DNA of 64,000 nucleotides from an uncultured Pseudanabaenaceae cyanobacterium (GTDB lineage: Bacteria; Cyanobacteriota; Cyanobacteriia; Pseudanabaenales; Pseudanabaenaceae). The notes under the pieces are model-generated. The model was given only the letters and a program-made list of their open reading frames with translations. It had not been told where the DNA came from and ran no database searches. Shown here one piece after another: positions 34,437 to 43,085 of this stretch. Each line of letters opens with the position of its first letter. The first letter of the stretch is position 1. Where the stretch lies: NCBI GenBank assembly GCA_937927915.1, contig CALGKB010000008.1, positions 1-64,000 of the forward strand, in the 5' to 3' direction. The translations under genes were made by a program, and so were the position numbers.

Positions 34437-35892
34437 GGCATTCTAACATTAGTTTGGTACGTTTCAGTTTATCCGAAATCGGAATGGGGTATCTACCATT
34501 AAAACATGCCGTACAAAACCGATCGGGGTCAGTTTGGGTAGCTTGCAACATTCCCGCTTCACTGAGGTAGGCAAGGGAGTCGACCCCCAAAGTGGTGGCA
34601 ATCTCTGGTAAGCTCTGGCGGGCGGCAATCAATTGGTCTTGGGAGTCAGTGTCAATGCCGTAGAAACAGGGGTGGGTGACGGGGGGAGAAGAGATGCGCA
34701 TATGCACTTCCCTAGCACCGCCTTCCCGCAGGGTCTGTACAATTTTACGGCTGGTCGTGCCCCGCACAATGGAATCATCCACGACTACGACCCGTTTGCC
34801 CTGCAGCACATCCTTGAGGGGGTTGAGCTTCATTTTGATTCCCGTCTCCCGCATGGACTGCGTTGGTTGAATAAATGTCCGCCCCACATAGCGATTTTTG
34901 ATTAACCCCTCCCCGTAGGGAATGCCGCTGGTTTGGGCAAACCCGATCGCTGCCGGAATGCCGGAGTCAGGCACCCCAATTACCAAGTCTGCTTCCACCG
35001 GTGCTTCCTGGGCGAGGACACTCCCTAAACGCATCCGATAGGTGTAGAGGGTCTCCTCCTCCAGCAAACTGTCAGGGCGGGCAAAGTAAATCAACTCAAA
35101 AATACAGAGCTTGGACCTAGGCTCTGCCCATCTGTGCCCCTGCATCCCCTCCCCATCCAGCCAAATTAGCTCTCCTGGTTCTACCGATCGGACAAATTCT
35201 GCCCCGATAATGTCTAAGCCGCAGGTCTCCGAGGCAATGATCCACTTCTGGGCGCCCAAAGTGCCAATCACCAGGGGTCGTACCCCGTAGCTGTCCCGCA
35301 CCGCCATAATTCCCTGGGGCGTACCCAAGGCTAAACTAAATGCCCCCTGGCAACGTCTTACCCCCGCCATCGTGCCTTTGATCCAATCCCCTGTCTCCAT
35401 TACCCCCAGGGCAATTGCCCAAGCAATGGCTTCGGAATCGGAAGAGGAAGTGAGGCTAACTCCCTGGGCCGCCAATTCTGTGCGCAGTTCCAGAGCGTTG
35501 ACTAAATTACCGTTATGGGCAAGGGCTAGGTCTCCTAAGGGAGTGGGGATGACAACGGGCTGGGCGTTACAAATCTGACTAGAACCCGTCGTGGAGTAGC
35601 GGTTGTGCCCAATGGCTATATGACCAGGCAGGTCTGCCAGGATGGCTTCATTGAAAATCTGGGACACCAAACCCATGGCTTTGTAGGTATGGCTCTGTCC
35701 CTGGTGGTCAAAAGTAGTGATGCCTGCCGACTCTTGACCTCTGTGCTGCAGGGCGTAGAGACCAAAATAGGTCAATTTGGCAACGGGTTCTCCCTCCCCA
35801 TAGACCCCAAACACGCCACAGGCTTCTTTTATCTCCTCCAAGGGCTGACCAGGGTCGGGATAATCATCGGGCAACTCATGTAACATGGGCAC
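34399..35892 (-). CDS. purF: Amidophosphoribosyltransferase
   Basis: PurF makes 5-phosphoribosylamine from PRPP and glutamine, the first step of purine synthesis. The nucleophilic cysteine follows a propeptide (EACGVFGVYG), LQHRGQESAGI is the glutaminase motif, and the PRPP-binding loop is VVVVDDSIVRGTTSRKI. The 497-residue length is normal. The propeptide and the C-terminal CFNGRYPIPI cysteine suggest the Bacillus-type, 4Fe-4S-containing enzyme. PurS lies at 43 kb; no other pur gene is adjacent. The 3' end overlaps the VOC gene start by 38 bp. Confidence 0.96.
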   Translation of the reverse strand: MPMLHELPDDYPDPGQPLEEIKEACGVFGVYGEGEPVAKLTYFGLYALQHRGQESAGITTFDHQGQSHTYKAMGLVSQIFNEAILADLPGHIAIGHNRYSTTGSSQICNAQPVVIPTPLGDLALAHNGNLVNALELRTELAAQGVSLTSSSDSEAIAWAIALGVMETGDWIKGTMAGVRRCQGAFSLALGTPQGIMAVRDSYGVRPLVIGTLGAQKWIIASETCGLDIIGAEFVRSVEPGELIWLDGEGMQGHRWAEPRSKLCIFELIYFARPDSLLEEETLYTYRMRLGSVLAQEAPVEADLVIGVPDSGIPAAIGFAQTSGIPYGEGLIKNRYVGRTFIQPTQSMRETGIKMKLNPLKDVLQGKRVVVVDDSIVRGTTSRKIVQTLREGGAREVHMRISSPPVTHPCFYGIDTDSQDQLIAARQSLPEIATTLGVDSLAYLSEAGMLQATQTDPDRFCTACFNGRYPIPISDKLKRTKLMLECHDPSAVSPCLPR

Positions 35893-35947
35893 TTGCTCGT
35901 ACTTTTTTTTATCCTAGCCTGCGCTTTTCTAAATAGGGACAGAAATT

Positions 35948-36733
35948 CTAGGAGCCAAGCAAACCTCTGGACAGAGTACTCCCGATGGCACCAAATAGGA
36001 CCCAGGAGAGGAAGAAATTGCTGCTAAAAATCGCCAGCAGAGAAGTGACAACTGCTGCCGTTGTCGATTCCCCTACCCCCTTGGCTCCCCCTGTCGTCGT
36101 CAACCCCCAGGTCGTCCCGATGGCGGCAATCAATGCCCCAAATACCCCCGCCTTGATCATGGCGCTGACTATGTCCCAGGTGGCTAAAAAACGCTGCACG
36201 GAATCTAAAAAGGTATCGCGGGAAATGCTGTACAAACCCTGGGCAATCAACATCCCCCCACTCAAACCTGTAAAAATCGCCACGATCGTCAACAGGGGCA
36301 TCATCAGCACGCAAGCCACTAAGCGGGGGGTGACTAGGTAATCCAAGGGGTCGGTGCGCAAAATGTAAAGGGCATCGATCTGTTCTGTCACCTCCATCGT
36401 GCCAATTTCAGCGGCAAAGGCGGAACCAATCCTGCCGGCAATAATCACTGCTGTCAAAACCGGCGCTAATTCCCGCGTAATGGCAATGGCTAGTACCCCC
36501 CCAATCGCCCCCTGCGCACCAAAATTAATAAATTCTTTCGCAACTTGAATAGTAAAAACTGCCCCCACAAAGAGAGCAGTAATCAGAGTGATCACCAGGG
36601 AACCAGTCCCCACAATTGCCATCTGCTCGATCGTATTGCGGCGGTGCAATCTCCCCCGTAATAGCAGCGTCACCACCTTACCCAAGACCAGGAAAGATTG
36701 CATTAATTTGAGCAGCCAGCGCAGAATTGCCAT
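35948..36733 (-). CDS. MlaE-family ABC transporter permease
   Basis: The 261-residue membrane protein belongs to the MlaE/TrgB permease family that moves phospholipids or related lipids across the envelope. It has about five or six membrane segments and the family's central motif VLTAVIIAGRIGSAFAAEIG followed by EVTEQIDALYIL. The homologous plastid protein is TGD1. The ATPase and MCE-domain partners are not next to it. It is downstream of nothing on its own strand; the divergent petJ gene starts 116 bp away. Confidence 0.93.
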   Translation of the reverse strand: MAILRWLLKLMQSFLVLGKVVTLLLRGRLHRRNTIEQMAIVGTGSLVITLITALFVGAVFTIQVAKEFINFGAQGAIGGVLAIAITRELAPVLTAVIIAGRIGSAFAAEIGTMEVTEQIDALYILRTDPLDYLVTPRLVACVLMMPLLTIVAIFTGLSGGMLIAQGLYSISRDTFLDSVQRFLATWDIVSAMIKAGVFGALIAAIGTTWGLTTTGGAKGVGESTTAAVVTSLLAIFSSNFFLSWVLFGAIGSTLSRGLLGS

Positions 36734-36788
36734 ACTCAGTTTCTGCTACAAAATTCTTAACATAACTTAACAGTAATCCGACTCTTTT

Positions 36789-36816
36789 TTGACAAAATTG
36801 CCCGCTCCGCTACAAT
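36789..36816 (+). promoter_or_regulatory. Near-consensus sigma70 promoter of petJ
   Basis: TTGACA (36789-36794, perfect -35) and TACAAT (36811-36816) are 16 bp apart. Transcription would start near 36823, about 27 nt before the petJ ATG at 36850. This is the strongest promoter match I found in the window and fits a highly expressed electron carrier. Confidence 0.7.
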
Positions 36817-36849
36817 TGGGAAGTGTCCTCCTAAATTTTACTGACATTG

Positions 36850-37182
36850 ATGGGCAAACTATTAGCTATTTTGTTTGTGCTGGCTAGCCTACTGTGGCAA
36901 ACTCTGCCCGCTTTTGCTAGTTCCCCCGAAGCTGCCAAGCTGTTTACTGCCAACTGTGCTGCCTGCCATGCCGGCGGTGGTAATCGGGTAGTGGCGGCTA
37001 AAACCCTGAAAAAAGATGCCTTGGAAAAGTACGGCATGAACACGGAAGAGGCGATCGCTTATCAGATCAAGAAGGGTAAGAATGCCATGCCTGCCTTTGG
37101 CAAGAAACTCTCCGATGACCAAATCAGGGATGTAGCGCAGTACGTCCTGGAACAGGCAGAAAAGGGCTGGGGTAAGGCATAA
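36850..37182 (+). CDS. petJ: Cytochrome c6
   Basis: Cytochrome c6 carries electrons from cytochrome b6f to photosystem I in the thylakoid lumen. I start at the ATG at 36850; the ORF track uses the TTG just before it. The 110-residue precursor has a signal peptide ending near LPAFASS, the haem-binding CAACH motif in [15 protein letters not shown], and the axial methionine in [16 protein letters not shown]. Length and layout are those of typical class I c6 proteins. The stop overlaps the start of the next TPR gene by 1 bp. Confidence 0.95.
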   Translation: MGKLLAILFVLASLLWQTLPAFASSPEAAKLFTANCAACHAGGGNRVVAAKTLKKDALEKYGMNTEEAIAYQIKKGKNAMPAFGKKLSDDQIRDVAQYVLEQAEKGWGKA

Positions 37183-38024
37183 TGCGACTGCTCCTAGTGG
37201 TAGGTGTGTGGCTGTTGTGTCTACCTTGGTGGGTAGGGGCAACGGGATTGGTGGAAGCGGGAGTGCAAGCTCTACAAGCGCAGCAGTACAAAAAAGCAGT
37301 AGAGTTGTTTTCCCAGACCCTTGACCAGGCTCCTGCCCTCTCCTATGGTAATCGCTGTCTTGCCTACCTACTGCTAGGGGTTTATGACAAGGCGGAACAG
37401 GACTGCGACCAGGCACTGCAGTATCTTCCCCACAATGCGGAACTGTGGCTCGATCGGGGATTAGCGCGGTTGCGGCAGGGAAATTACCAAGGGGCGCTGG
37501 CGGATTTCAATAGCGGGATTGCTTTAGACCCCCACAACTATCGGCTGTTCTATGACCGTGCCCTGGTGTATAGTGCCCTGGGACAGTCACAGCAGAGTTT
37601 AACGGACTATGACCATGCCCTGGAGTTGTCGCCCCCCGTACCAGACCGGGTGGAAATTCTCACCGATCGGGGTATTGAACTAATGCTGCAGGGGCACTTA
37701 GAGAGGGCATTAGGGGATTTCCAGCAAGCCATTCAGCTCATGCCCAATCACAGTAGAGCGTGGTTTCATCAAGGCTGTGCTCACCATCGGCAGGGGGAGT
37801 TGGATTTAGCCCTGGCGGATTTCGATCGGGCATTGCACTTAGAACCAGATAACCCAGAGACCTACAGAGCGCGAGCGATCGTGCAGAAACAGCGGGGCAA
37901 ATTACGCCAGGCGGTAACGGATTTGGAGTGGGCTTCCTTTTACTTTCAGCAGCGGGGGCAACAGGAAGAATACACCTCCGTAGAAAATCTCAAATTTCAC
38001 TGGCTCGTGCGGCTATATGTGTAG
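37182..38024 (+). CDS. Exported TPR-repeat protein
   Basis: The 280-residue protein has a signal peptide (LLLVVGVWLLCLPWWVGA) and about six or seven TPR units through the rest (QQYKKAVELFSQTLDQAPAL, GELDLALADFDRALHLEPDN). It is translationally coupled to petJ (TAATG junction), so it is probably made with cytochrome c6 and located in the lumen or periplasm. A role in cytochrome maturation or photosystem assembly is possible given that context, but no specific family is recognised. Confidence 0.84.
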   Translation: MRLLLVVGVWLLCLPWWVGATGLVEAGVQALQAQQYKKAVELFSQTLDQAPALSYGNRCLAYLLLGVYDKAEQDCDQALQYLPHNAELWLDRGLARLRQGNYQGALADFNSGIALDPHNYRLFYDRALVYSALGQSQQSLTDYDHALELSPPVPDRVEILTDRGIELMLQGHLERALGDFQQAIQLMPNHSRAWFHQGCAHHRQGELDLALADFDRALHLEPDNPETYRARAIVQKQRGKLRQAVTDLEWASFYFQQRGQQEEYTSVENLKFHWLVRLYV

Positions 38025-38055
38025 TACGCTAGAGGGCTAGGTTTTTGTGGCAGCG

Positions 38056-39795
38056 ATGGGGTTAGTAGTACAAAAATTTGGTGGCACCTCCGTAGCTGAT
38101 GCAGAGCGGATTTTACAGGTATGCCAGCGCATAGAGCACACAGTGAGCCAGGGGGAGCGGGTGGTGGTAGTAGTGTCGGCAATGGGCAAGACTACCGACA
38201 GTTTGATTGACCTAGCCCGAGCGGTGGCAGGGGAATGCCCCAACCCTAGGGAGATGGACTTACTGCTGGCAACGGGGGAACAGGTGACCACTGCTCTGGT
38301 GAGTATGGCATTACAAGCGCGGGGACAGGCAGCCATTGCTCTTACCGGCAGGGAAGCAGGGATCATCACAGAACCCCACCATCAGCGGGCGCGCATCGTC
38401 AGGATAGATATAAGCCGCATCAAAGCAGAACTGGAGCAGGGTAAAGTTGTGGTGGTAACGGGCTTTCAGGGGATTACCCCCAGCGGGGAAGTGACTACCT
38501 TGGGAAGGGGTGGCTCTGATACCTCTGCTGTCGCCCTGGCAGCTGCCCTCCATGCCGATCGCTGTGAAATCTACACCGACGTGCCGGGGATTTTGACTAC
38601 TGACCCCCGCTTAGTGCCCCAAGCCAGTTTGCTGGCAGAAATTACAGCGGCGGAGATGTTAGAACTAGCAAGTCTAGGGGCAAAGGTACTCCATCCCAGA
38701 GCGGTGGAAATTGCCCGCAATTTTGCCGTTCCTCTGGTGGTGCGATCGAGTTGGTCGGATGCCCCTGGCACTAAGATTCTCAGTCCCAATGGGGCTAGGG
38801 GTGACCTCCATGCCCTGGAAGTCAGTCGGCTGGTGGATGGCATTCACATCGATCGTTCCCAGGCAAAGGTAGCCCTCCTAGGCGTCCCCGATCGTCCCGG
38901 CATTGCCGCCCAGTTATTTTCTGCCCTTGCCGCCGAGGGAATTTTGGTGGATTTAATTGTGCAGTCCATCCAGCACCCCCGTAATTACAATGACATTGCC
39001 TTTACCGTACCCCGCGCCGCCCTAGACCATGCCTTACGCCTCTGTCGTGACCTCCACCAAACAGAAACGATCGTGGCGGATGGAGCAATCAGCATTGTCA
39101 GTATCAGTGGTGTAGGGATTGTGGGACGACCAGCGATTCCCGCCCAGATGTTTAGCGCCCTAGGACAGCATGACATTAATATTGAGATGATTGCCACCTC
39201 GGAAACCAAGGTCAGCTGTGTGATTGCGGAACAGGATAGCGATCGTGCCTTGAGGGCATTGGGTGAGATTTTTCAGTTAGAACCCACGCCTGCCCTAATC
39301 CCCAGTGTAGAAGCACCCAGCGTCAGGGGGGTAGCCCTCGACCAAAACCAGACCCGTCTAGCGGTGCTGAATGTCCCCGATCGTCCGGGGGTGGCAGCCC
39401 AAATCCTGCAATCTTTAGCGGATAAAGGCATTCCCCTCGATATGATCATCCAATCGGAACCTGCCCAGGGGGTAAACAACATCGCCTTTACTATCAAGAC
39501 CACCGATCGCTACGAGGCAGAACGTACCCTACAACAAACGGGTCAGGCAGTCATGGTGGACACAGATGTTGCCAAATTGAGCATCGTGGGGCTAGGCATG
39601 GCGCAGGCAAAGGGGATAGCAGCGCGGATGTTCCAGGCACTTGCCGAACGAGACATTAATATAGAAATGATTGCCACCTCCGAGATCAAAGTCAGTTGTA
39701 TTATCCGCCAGAGTCGGGCAGTGGAAGCCCTGCAGGCAGTACATCAGGCTTTTGCACTCAACGGCAGTCAAGAAATTCCCATCGAACGGAGTTAG
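38056..39795 (+). CDS. lysC: Aspartate kinase with four ACT domains
   Basis: The enzyme phosphorylates aspartate, entering lysine, threonine and methionine synthesis. The ATG at 38056 gives MGLVVQKFGGTSVADAERIL, the usual start; a GTG three codons earlier is possible. The kinase domain has VSAMGKTTDSLIDLA, GRGGSDTSAVALAAAL and YTDVPGILTTDPR. After residue 260 two ACT pairs follow, each pair with the repeated DRPGIAAQLFSAL / DRPGVAAQILQSL and INIEMIATSE motifs, giving 579 residues. The doubled ACT arrangement is usual in cyanobacteria and supports feedback inhibition by lysine and threonine. Confidence 0.95.
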   Translation: MGLVVQKFGGTSVADAERILQVCQRIEHTVSQGERVVVVVSAMGKTTDSLIDLARAVAGECPNPREMDLLLATGEQVTTALVSMALQARGQAAIALTGREAGIITEPHHQRARIVRIDISRIKAELEQGKVVVVTGFQGITPSGEVTTLGRGGSDTSAVALAAALHADRCEIYTDVPGILTTDPRLVPQASLLAEITAAEMLELASLGAKVLHPRAVEIARNFAVPLVVRSSWSDAPGTKILSPNGARGDLHALEVSRLVDGIHIDRSQAKVALLGVPDRPGIAAQLFSALAAEGILVDLIVQSIQHPRNYNDIAFTVPRAALDHALRLCRDLHQTETIVADGAISIVSISGVGIVGRPAIPAQMFSALGQHDINIEMIATSETKVSCVIAEQDSDRALRALGEIFQLEPTPALIPSVEAPSVRGVALDQNQTRLAVLNVPDRPGVAAQILQSLADKGIPLDMIIQSEPAQGVNNIAFTIKTTDRYEAERTLQQTGQAVMVDTDVAKLSIVGLGMAQAKGIAARMFQALAERDINIEMIATSEIKVSCIIRQSRAVEALQAVHQAFALNGSQEIPIERS

Positions 39796-39796
39796 T

Positions 39797-40438
39797 ATGA
39801 CCGAGACAACCGTCCAACCCCAACGCTCCCTGAAAGCGATCGCGGAAGAAACTATGCACACGATCGGGATGGCACTACTATTATTTTTTGGCGTCCACAC
39901 CTTCATTGCCGAAAACCGTTATATTCCCTCCAGTTCGATGGAGCCAACCTTGCAAATAAAAGACCGCCTGATCATAGAAAAAATCTCCTATTACTTTCGC
40001 AAACCGCAGCGGGGCGAAATCATAGTCTTTCATCCCCCCAATCATCCCGCCATTCCCAACAAGGGCAGTGTGTACATTAAAAGGGTAATTGGTCTACCGG
40101 GTGACACCATCAGTATTCAGAGCGGCACAGTCTATGTCAACGGCACGCCCATTCCGGAACCCTATATCACCATTCCCGCCGCCTACACCCTACCTACCAC
40201 AGACCCCGCCCTCTGTCCTGACAATTGCTTTCAACCTAGCCAGATTGTGGAAACGAGGGGTATGCCCAGTTTTGTTGTGCCGCCCAATAGCTACTGGGTA
40301 ATGGGGGATAATCGCAATAATAGTCTGGATTCCCATGTGTGGGGCTTTTTACCGGCGGAGAACGTAGTGGGGCGGGCGGCGTTTCGCTATTGGCCCCTGG
40401 ATGGTCGGGTCGGTGTAATTCGCACTCCTCAGTATTGA
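39797..40438 (+). CDS. lepB: Signal peptidase I, first copy
   Basis: Signal peptidase I removes signal peptides at the membrane. The ATG at 39797, directly after the lysC stop, starts MTETTVQPQRSLKAI; the ORF track extension lies inside lysC. The 213-residue protein has one membrane helix (TIGMALLLFFGVHTFIAE), the catalytic serine (IPSSSMEPTL), the catalytic lysine (VYIKRVIGLPGD) and the box E motif YWVMGDNRNNSLDSHVWG. An insert with CPDN and two cysteines (LCPDNCFQPSQ) is absent from the second copy. It is followed after 2 bp by a second lepB. Confidence 0.94.
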   Translation: MTETTVQPQRSLKAIAEETMHTIGMALLLFFGVHTFIAENRYIPSSSMEPTLQIKDRLIIEKISYYFRKPQRGEIIVFHPPNHPAIPNKGSVYIKRVIGLPGDTISIQSGTVYVNGTPIPEPYITIPAAYTLPTTDPALCPDNCFQPSQIVETRGMPSFVVPPNSYWVMGDNRNNSLDSHVWGFLPAENVVGRAAFRYWPLDGRVGVIRTPQY

Positions 40439-40440
40439 CT

Positions 40441-41016
40441 ATGAAAGACTGGTGGCAAAAACACGGTGAATCCCTGCGTATCATTCTCCTATCTTTACTG
40501 ATTGCGACGCTCCTGCGCTCCTTTGTCATTGAACCCCGCTATATTCCCTCCGGGTCGATGGAGCCGACCTTGCAGGTCAACGATCGGATTATGGTAGAAA
40601 AACTCAGTTACCACTGGCGGGCGCCGCAGCGGGGAGAAATCATTGTTTTTGAGCCACCCTTTACCACAGGCAAAGCTTACATCAAGCGAGTGATTGGACT
40701 GCCAGGGGAGGAGGTAGCCATCAAGGGGGGGAAAGTGTACATCAACGGCATTCCCCTAGAGGAACCCTACATTTTAGAACCCCCTCGCTACGAAATTGCC
40801 CCCTTTACTGTTCCCCCTGGTTACTACTGGGTGATGGGGGACAATCGCAACAATAGCAATGACTCCCATGTGTGGGGCTTCTTACCCCAGGAAAACATCC
40901 AAGGACGGGCGATTTTCCGCTTCTGGCCCCCCGACCTCCGTCTCGGTCTAATTACCCTGCCCCGTTACCCCAACTTAGCCCTTACCATGGAGAAGCAGGT
41001 GCTTGGGGTGGAGTAG
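40441..41016 (+). CDS. lepB: Signal peptidase I, second copy
   Basis: This 191-residue signal peptidase starts at the ATG at 40441 (MKDWWQKHGESLRIILLSLL). It has the catalytic serine in IPSGSMEPTLQV, the lysine in AYIKRVIGLPGEEV and WVMGDNRNNSNDSHVWGFLP. It lacks the cysteine-containing insert of the first copy and matches the shorter, common cyanobacterial LepB better. The tandem pair probably arose by duplication. In cyanobacteria one LepB is needed for thylakoid protein processing, so the copies may be split between membranes; that is inference. Confidence 0.94.
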   Translation: MKDWWQKHGESLRIILLSLLIATLLRSFVIEPRYIPSGSMEPTLQVNDRIMVEKLSYHWRAPQRGEIIVFEPPFTTGKAYIKRVIGLPGEEVAIKGGKVYINGIPLEEPYILEPPRYEIAPFTVPPGYYWVMGDNRNNSNDSHVWGFLPQENIQGRAIFRFWPPDLRLGLITLPRYPNLALTMEKQVLGVE

Positions 41017-41284
41017 GGTATGGCAACTCTTCAGGTTGTAGTTTGTACACTGATGCCCTGCAATCTGTCACTCAAGATAGTCTAGTTGCTTGGAATATCT
41101 TTACGTTTCTAGTTCTGCTTATAACAAGTTGGTTTCTCTAGGACAGTAACAAGAAAAAGTAGTTGATTAAGCGATGCCCGATCGCTAAGCACACCACCCA
41201 ACAGATCAACGATTATGTTTTAGGCAAGACCAACAAGCCTTTATATTGGAGGAAAGACACCAGAGTCGGTAACCTCACCAGGGA
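41017..41284. other. Non-coding gap, no gene supported
   Basis: No gene is supported here. A short open stretch on the plus strand (QQINDYVLGKTNKPLYW) ends at about 41310 and overlaps the next frame; its composition is not convincing. A near-palindrome AGCGATGCCCGATCGCT (41173-41189) is a chance or HIP1-related inverted repeat and lacks a T-run to be a terminator. Confidence 0.4.
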
Positions 41285-41643
41285 TTGCAACAACGGTTGC
41301 GCACACTTCTAATCATTGGTAGCAGTATATATCTGTTTATTATCGTGGTGATCTTGCTGGCGGTGGAAGAAGCCAAATGGAAAATAGATAAACGATCGGG
41401 GAGATTAGCTATACAAAGCGAGGTTAGCTATTTGCTTCCCAGGGATTTTTTGCCCTCCACAAAATCAGATTTATAGAGAAAGGGCGCGGTTTGATCGAAA
41501 TAAGCTATGAAAAGCCCAATGGTGCTCAGGAAAAAGTGACATGGCAGGTATCTACGAGACAGAAACCACAAATTGTTAGTTTCCTAGAGTCTGCCACAGG
41601 TCTAAAAGCAACCGAGGGTGTTTACAGCCGCGATAGGGATTAA
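41285..41643 (+). pseudogene. Small membrane protein split by a -1 frameshift at T6 (broken or programmed)
   Basis: The first frame (TTG start at 41285) encodes a membrane helix, LLIIGSSIYLFIIVVILLAV, then WKIDKRSGRLAIQSEV and a stop at 41474. The next frame back is open across the stop to the TAA at 41641-41643 and continues the protein (IRFIEKGRGLIEISYEKPNG, KVTWQVSTRQKPQIVSFLES). The two meet at T TTT TTG (41446-41452), in zero frame, a legitimate U_UUU_UUG slippery heptamer. A -1 slip gives one protein of about 119 residues. A simple frameshift mutation or sequencing error at six Ts is the plainer reading. The layout resembles small cyanobacterial membrane proteins with one helix and a basic cytoplasmic domain; no family name is assigned. 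Confidence 0.55.
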
Positions 41644-41719
41644 AACCAGTTAGCCTAGTCTTAAAACAGCCATAAGTAAAAATCTAGTATCCCACATACC
41701 TCTTTGGGCACAGGCAGGC

Positions 41720-41725
41720 TATAAT
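41720..41725 (+). promoter_or_regulatory. Consensus -10 (TATAAT) upstream of leuC
   Basis: TATAAT lies 40 bp upstream of the leuC start. No good -35 hexamer is visible at 16-18 bp, so it may need an activator. An AAGGAG ribosome-binding site (around 41749-41754) precedes the ATG at 41766. Confidence 0.4.
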
Positions 41726-41765
41726 AGCATTCTAAACTGCAGGTCAACAAAGGAGTGCACAAGCT

Positions 41766-43085
41766 ATGGGAATGACATTGACGGAAAAAATTTTAGCGCG
41801 GGCTTCGGGTCGCAGTCATGTCGTTCCTGGGGAGAATATTTGGGTAAACGCCGATTTGCTGATGACTCACGATGTGTGTGGACCAGGCACGATCGGTGTT
41901 TTTAAGCGGGAATTTGGCGCCGATGCCAAGGTGTGGGACCCCGAGAAGGTGGTGCTCATTCCCGATCACTATATTTTTACCAGCGATGCCAGAGCTAACC
42001 GCAACCTAGACATCCTGCGGGAATTTGCTAAGGAACAGGGCATCAAGTATTTCTATGACATTACTGATCTAACTAACTTCAAGGCAAACCCTGACTACAA
42101 GGGAGTATGTCACATTGCCCTGGCACAGGAGGGACACACCAGACCAGGGGAAGTTTTATTTGGTACAGACTCCCATACCTGCAATGCGGGGGCGTTTGGG
42201 GAATTTGCCACAGGCATTGGCAACACAGATGCCGCTTTTGTCATGGGCACGGGGAAACTACTTTTGAAAGTACCTGCCACGATGCGCTTTACCTTTGTGG
42301 GAGAGATGCCCCCCTACCTGTTGGCAAAGGATTTGATTTTGCAAGTCATTGGCGATATTGGCGTAGCGGGAGCTACCTACCGCGCCCTGGAAATTGACGG
42401 GGAAACGATTACAGCAATGACAATGGAAGAGCGCATGACCCTCTGCAATATGGCAATCGAGGCGGGGGGTAAGAATGGCATTATTCCCCCTGATGAAACC
42501 ACCTTTGCCTATGTGCGAGAGCGGACGGACAAGCCCTTTGATCCCCTGTACCCCGACAAGGACGCCAGTTACTATTGCCACAAAATCTATGACGTCAGCA
42601 AGTTAGAACCCCTAGTGGCTAAGCCCCATTCCCCTGACAATCGGGCGACGGTACGGGAAGTGGAGGGCACACCCATCGATCGGGTTTATATTGGCTCTTG
42701 CACGGGGGGTAAGACGGAAGATTTCATCCATGCGGCGCAGTTGTTGAAGGGGCAGAAGGTGAAAGTACCCACTTATCTTGTCCCTGCCACCCAGAAAGTC
42801 TATGATGATTTATTTACGCAAAAGATTGACGGGATGACCTTGGCAGAAATCTTTACTGCGGCGGGATGTATCGAGCCGGCGGCACCCTCCTGTGCTGCTT
42901 GTTTGGGCGGACCGAAGGACACCTTTGGCAGAATGAACCAAGCGGAAGTCTGTGTGTCCACCACAAATCGCAATTTCCCCGGTCGTATGGGCAGCAAAGA
43001 GGCGCAGATCTATCTAGCTTCCCCCTTCACGGCAGCTGCTTCCGCCATTACTGGCAAGATCACTGACCCCAGGGAGTTCTTCTAG
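41766..43085 (+). CDS. leuC: 3-isopropylmalate dehydratase large subunit, short (plant/archaeal-like) type
   Basis: LeuC holds the 4Fe-4S cluster for the second leucine-pathway step. The 439-residue protein has VLFGTDSHTCNAGAFGEFAT, VYIGSCTGGKTEDF and PSCAACLGGPKDTF, so all three cluster cysteines are present. It is not the usual 467-residue bacterial form (which I remember as starting like FDKVWDLHTV). Its start LTEKILARASGRSHVVPGEN and its body resemble plant IIL1 and archaeal-type enzymes. No leuD is adjacent. Its 3' end, including the conserved ASAITGKITDPREFF, is overlapped convergently by purS for 72 bp. Confidence 0.93.
   Translation: MGMTLTEKILARASGRSHVVPGENIWVNADLLMTHDVCGPGTIGVFKREFGADAKVWDPEKVVLIPDHYIFTSDARANRNLDILREFAKEQGIKYFYDITDLTNFKANPDYKGVCHIALAQEGHTRPGEVLFGTDSHTCNAGAFGEFATGIGNTDAAFVMGTGKLLLKVPATMRFTFVGEMPPYLLAKDLILQVIGDIGVAGATYRALEIDGETITAMTMEERMTLCNMAIEAGGKNGIIPPDETTFAYVRERTDKPFDPLYPDKDASYYCHKIYDVSKLEPLVAKPHSPDNRATVREVEGTPIDRVYIGSCTGGKTEDFIHAAQLLKGQKVKVPTYLVPATQKVYDDLFTQKIDGMTLAEIFTAAGCIEPAAPSCAACLGGPKDTFGRMNQAEVCVSTTNRNFPGRMGSKEAQIYLASPFTAAASAITGKITDPREFF

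Noticed and set aside
39671-39796. Upstream start of the first lepB in the ORF track
   Set aside because: It lies inside lysC in another frame; the ATG at 39797 gives the family N-terminus.
40339-40440. Upstream start of the second lepB in the ORF track
   Set aside because: It lies inside the first lepB; the ATG at 40441 gives a normal signal peptidase.
40872-41141. Plus-strand ORF of 89 aa ending in a hydrophobic tail
   Set aside because: Most of it is an out-of-frame reading of lepB; the hydrophobic end alone is not enough to call a gene.
41017-41284. Possible transposase remnant (YVLGKTNKPLYW stretch)
   Set aside because: The open stretch is short and no transposase motif or terminal repeat can be recognised.
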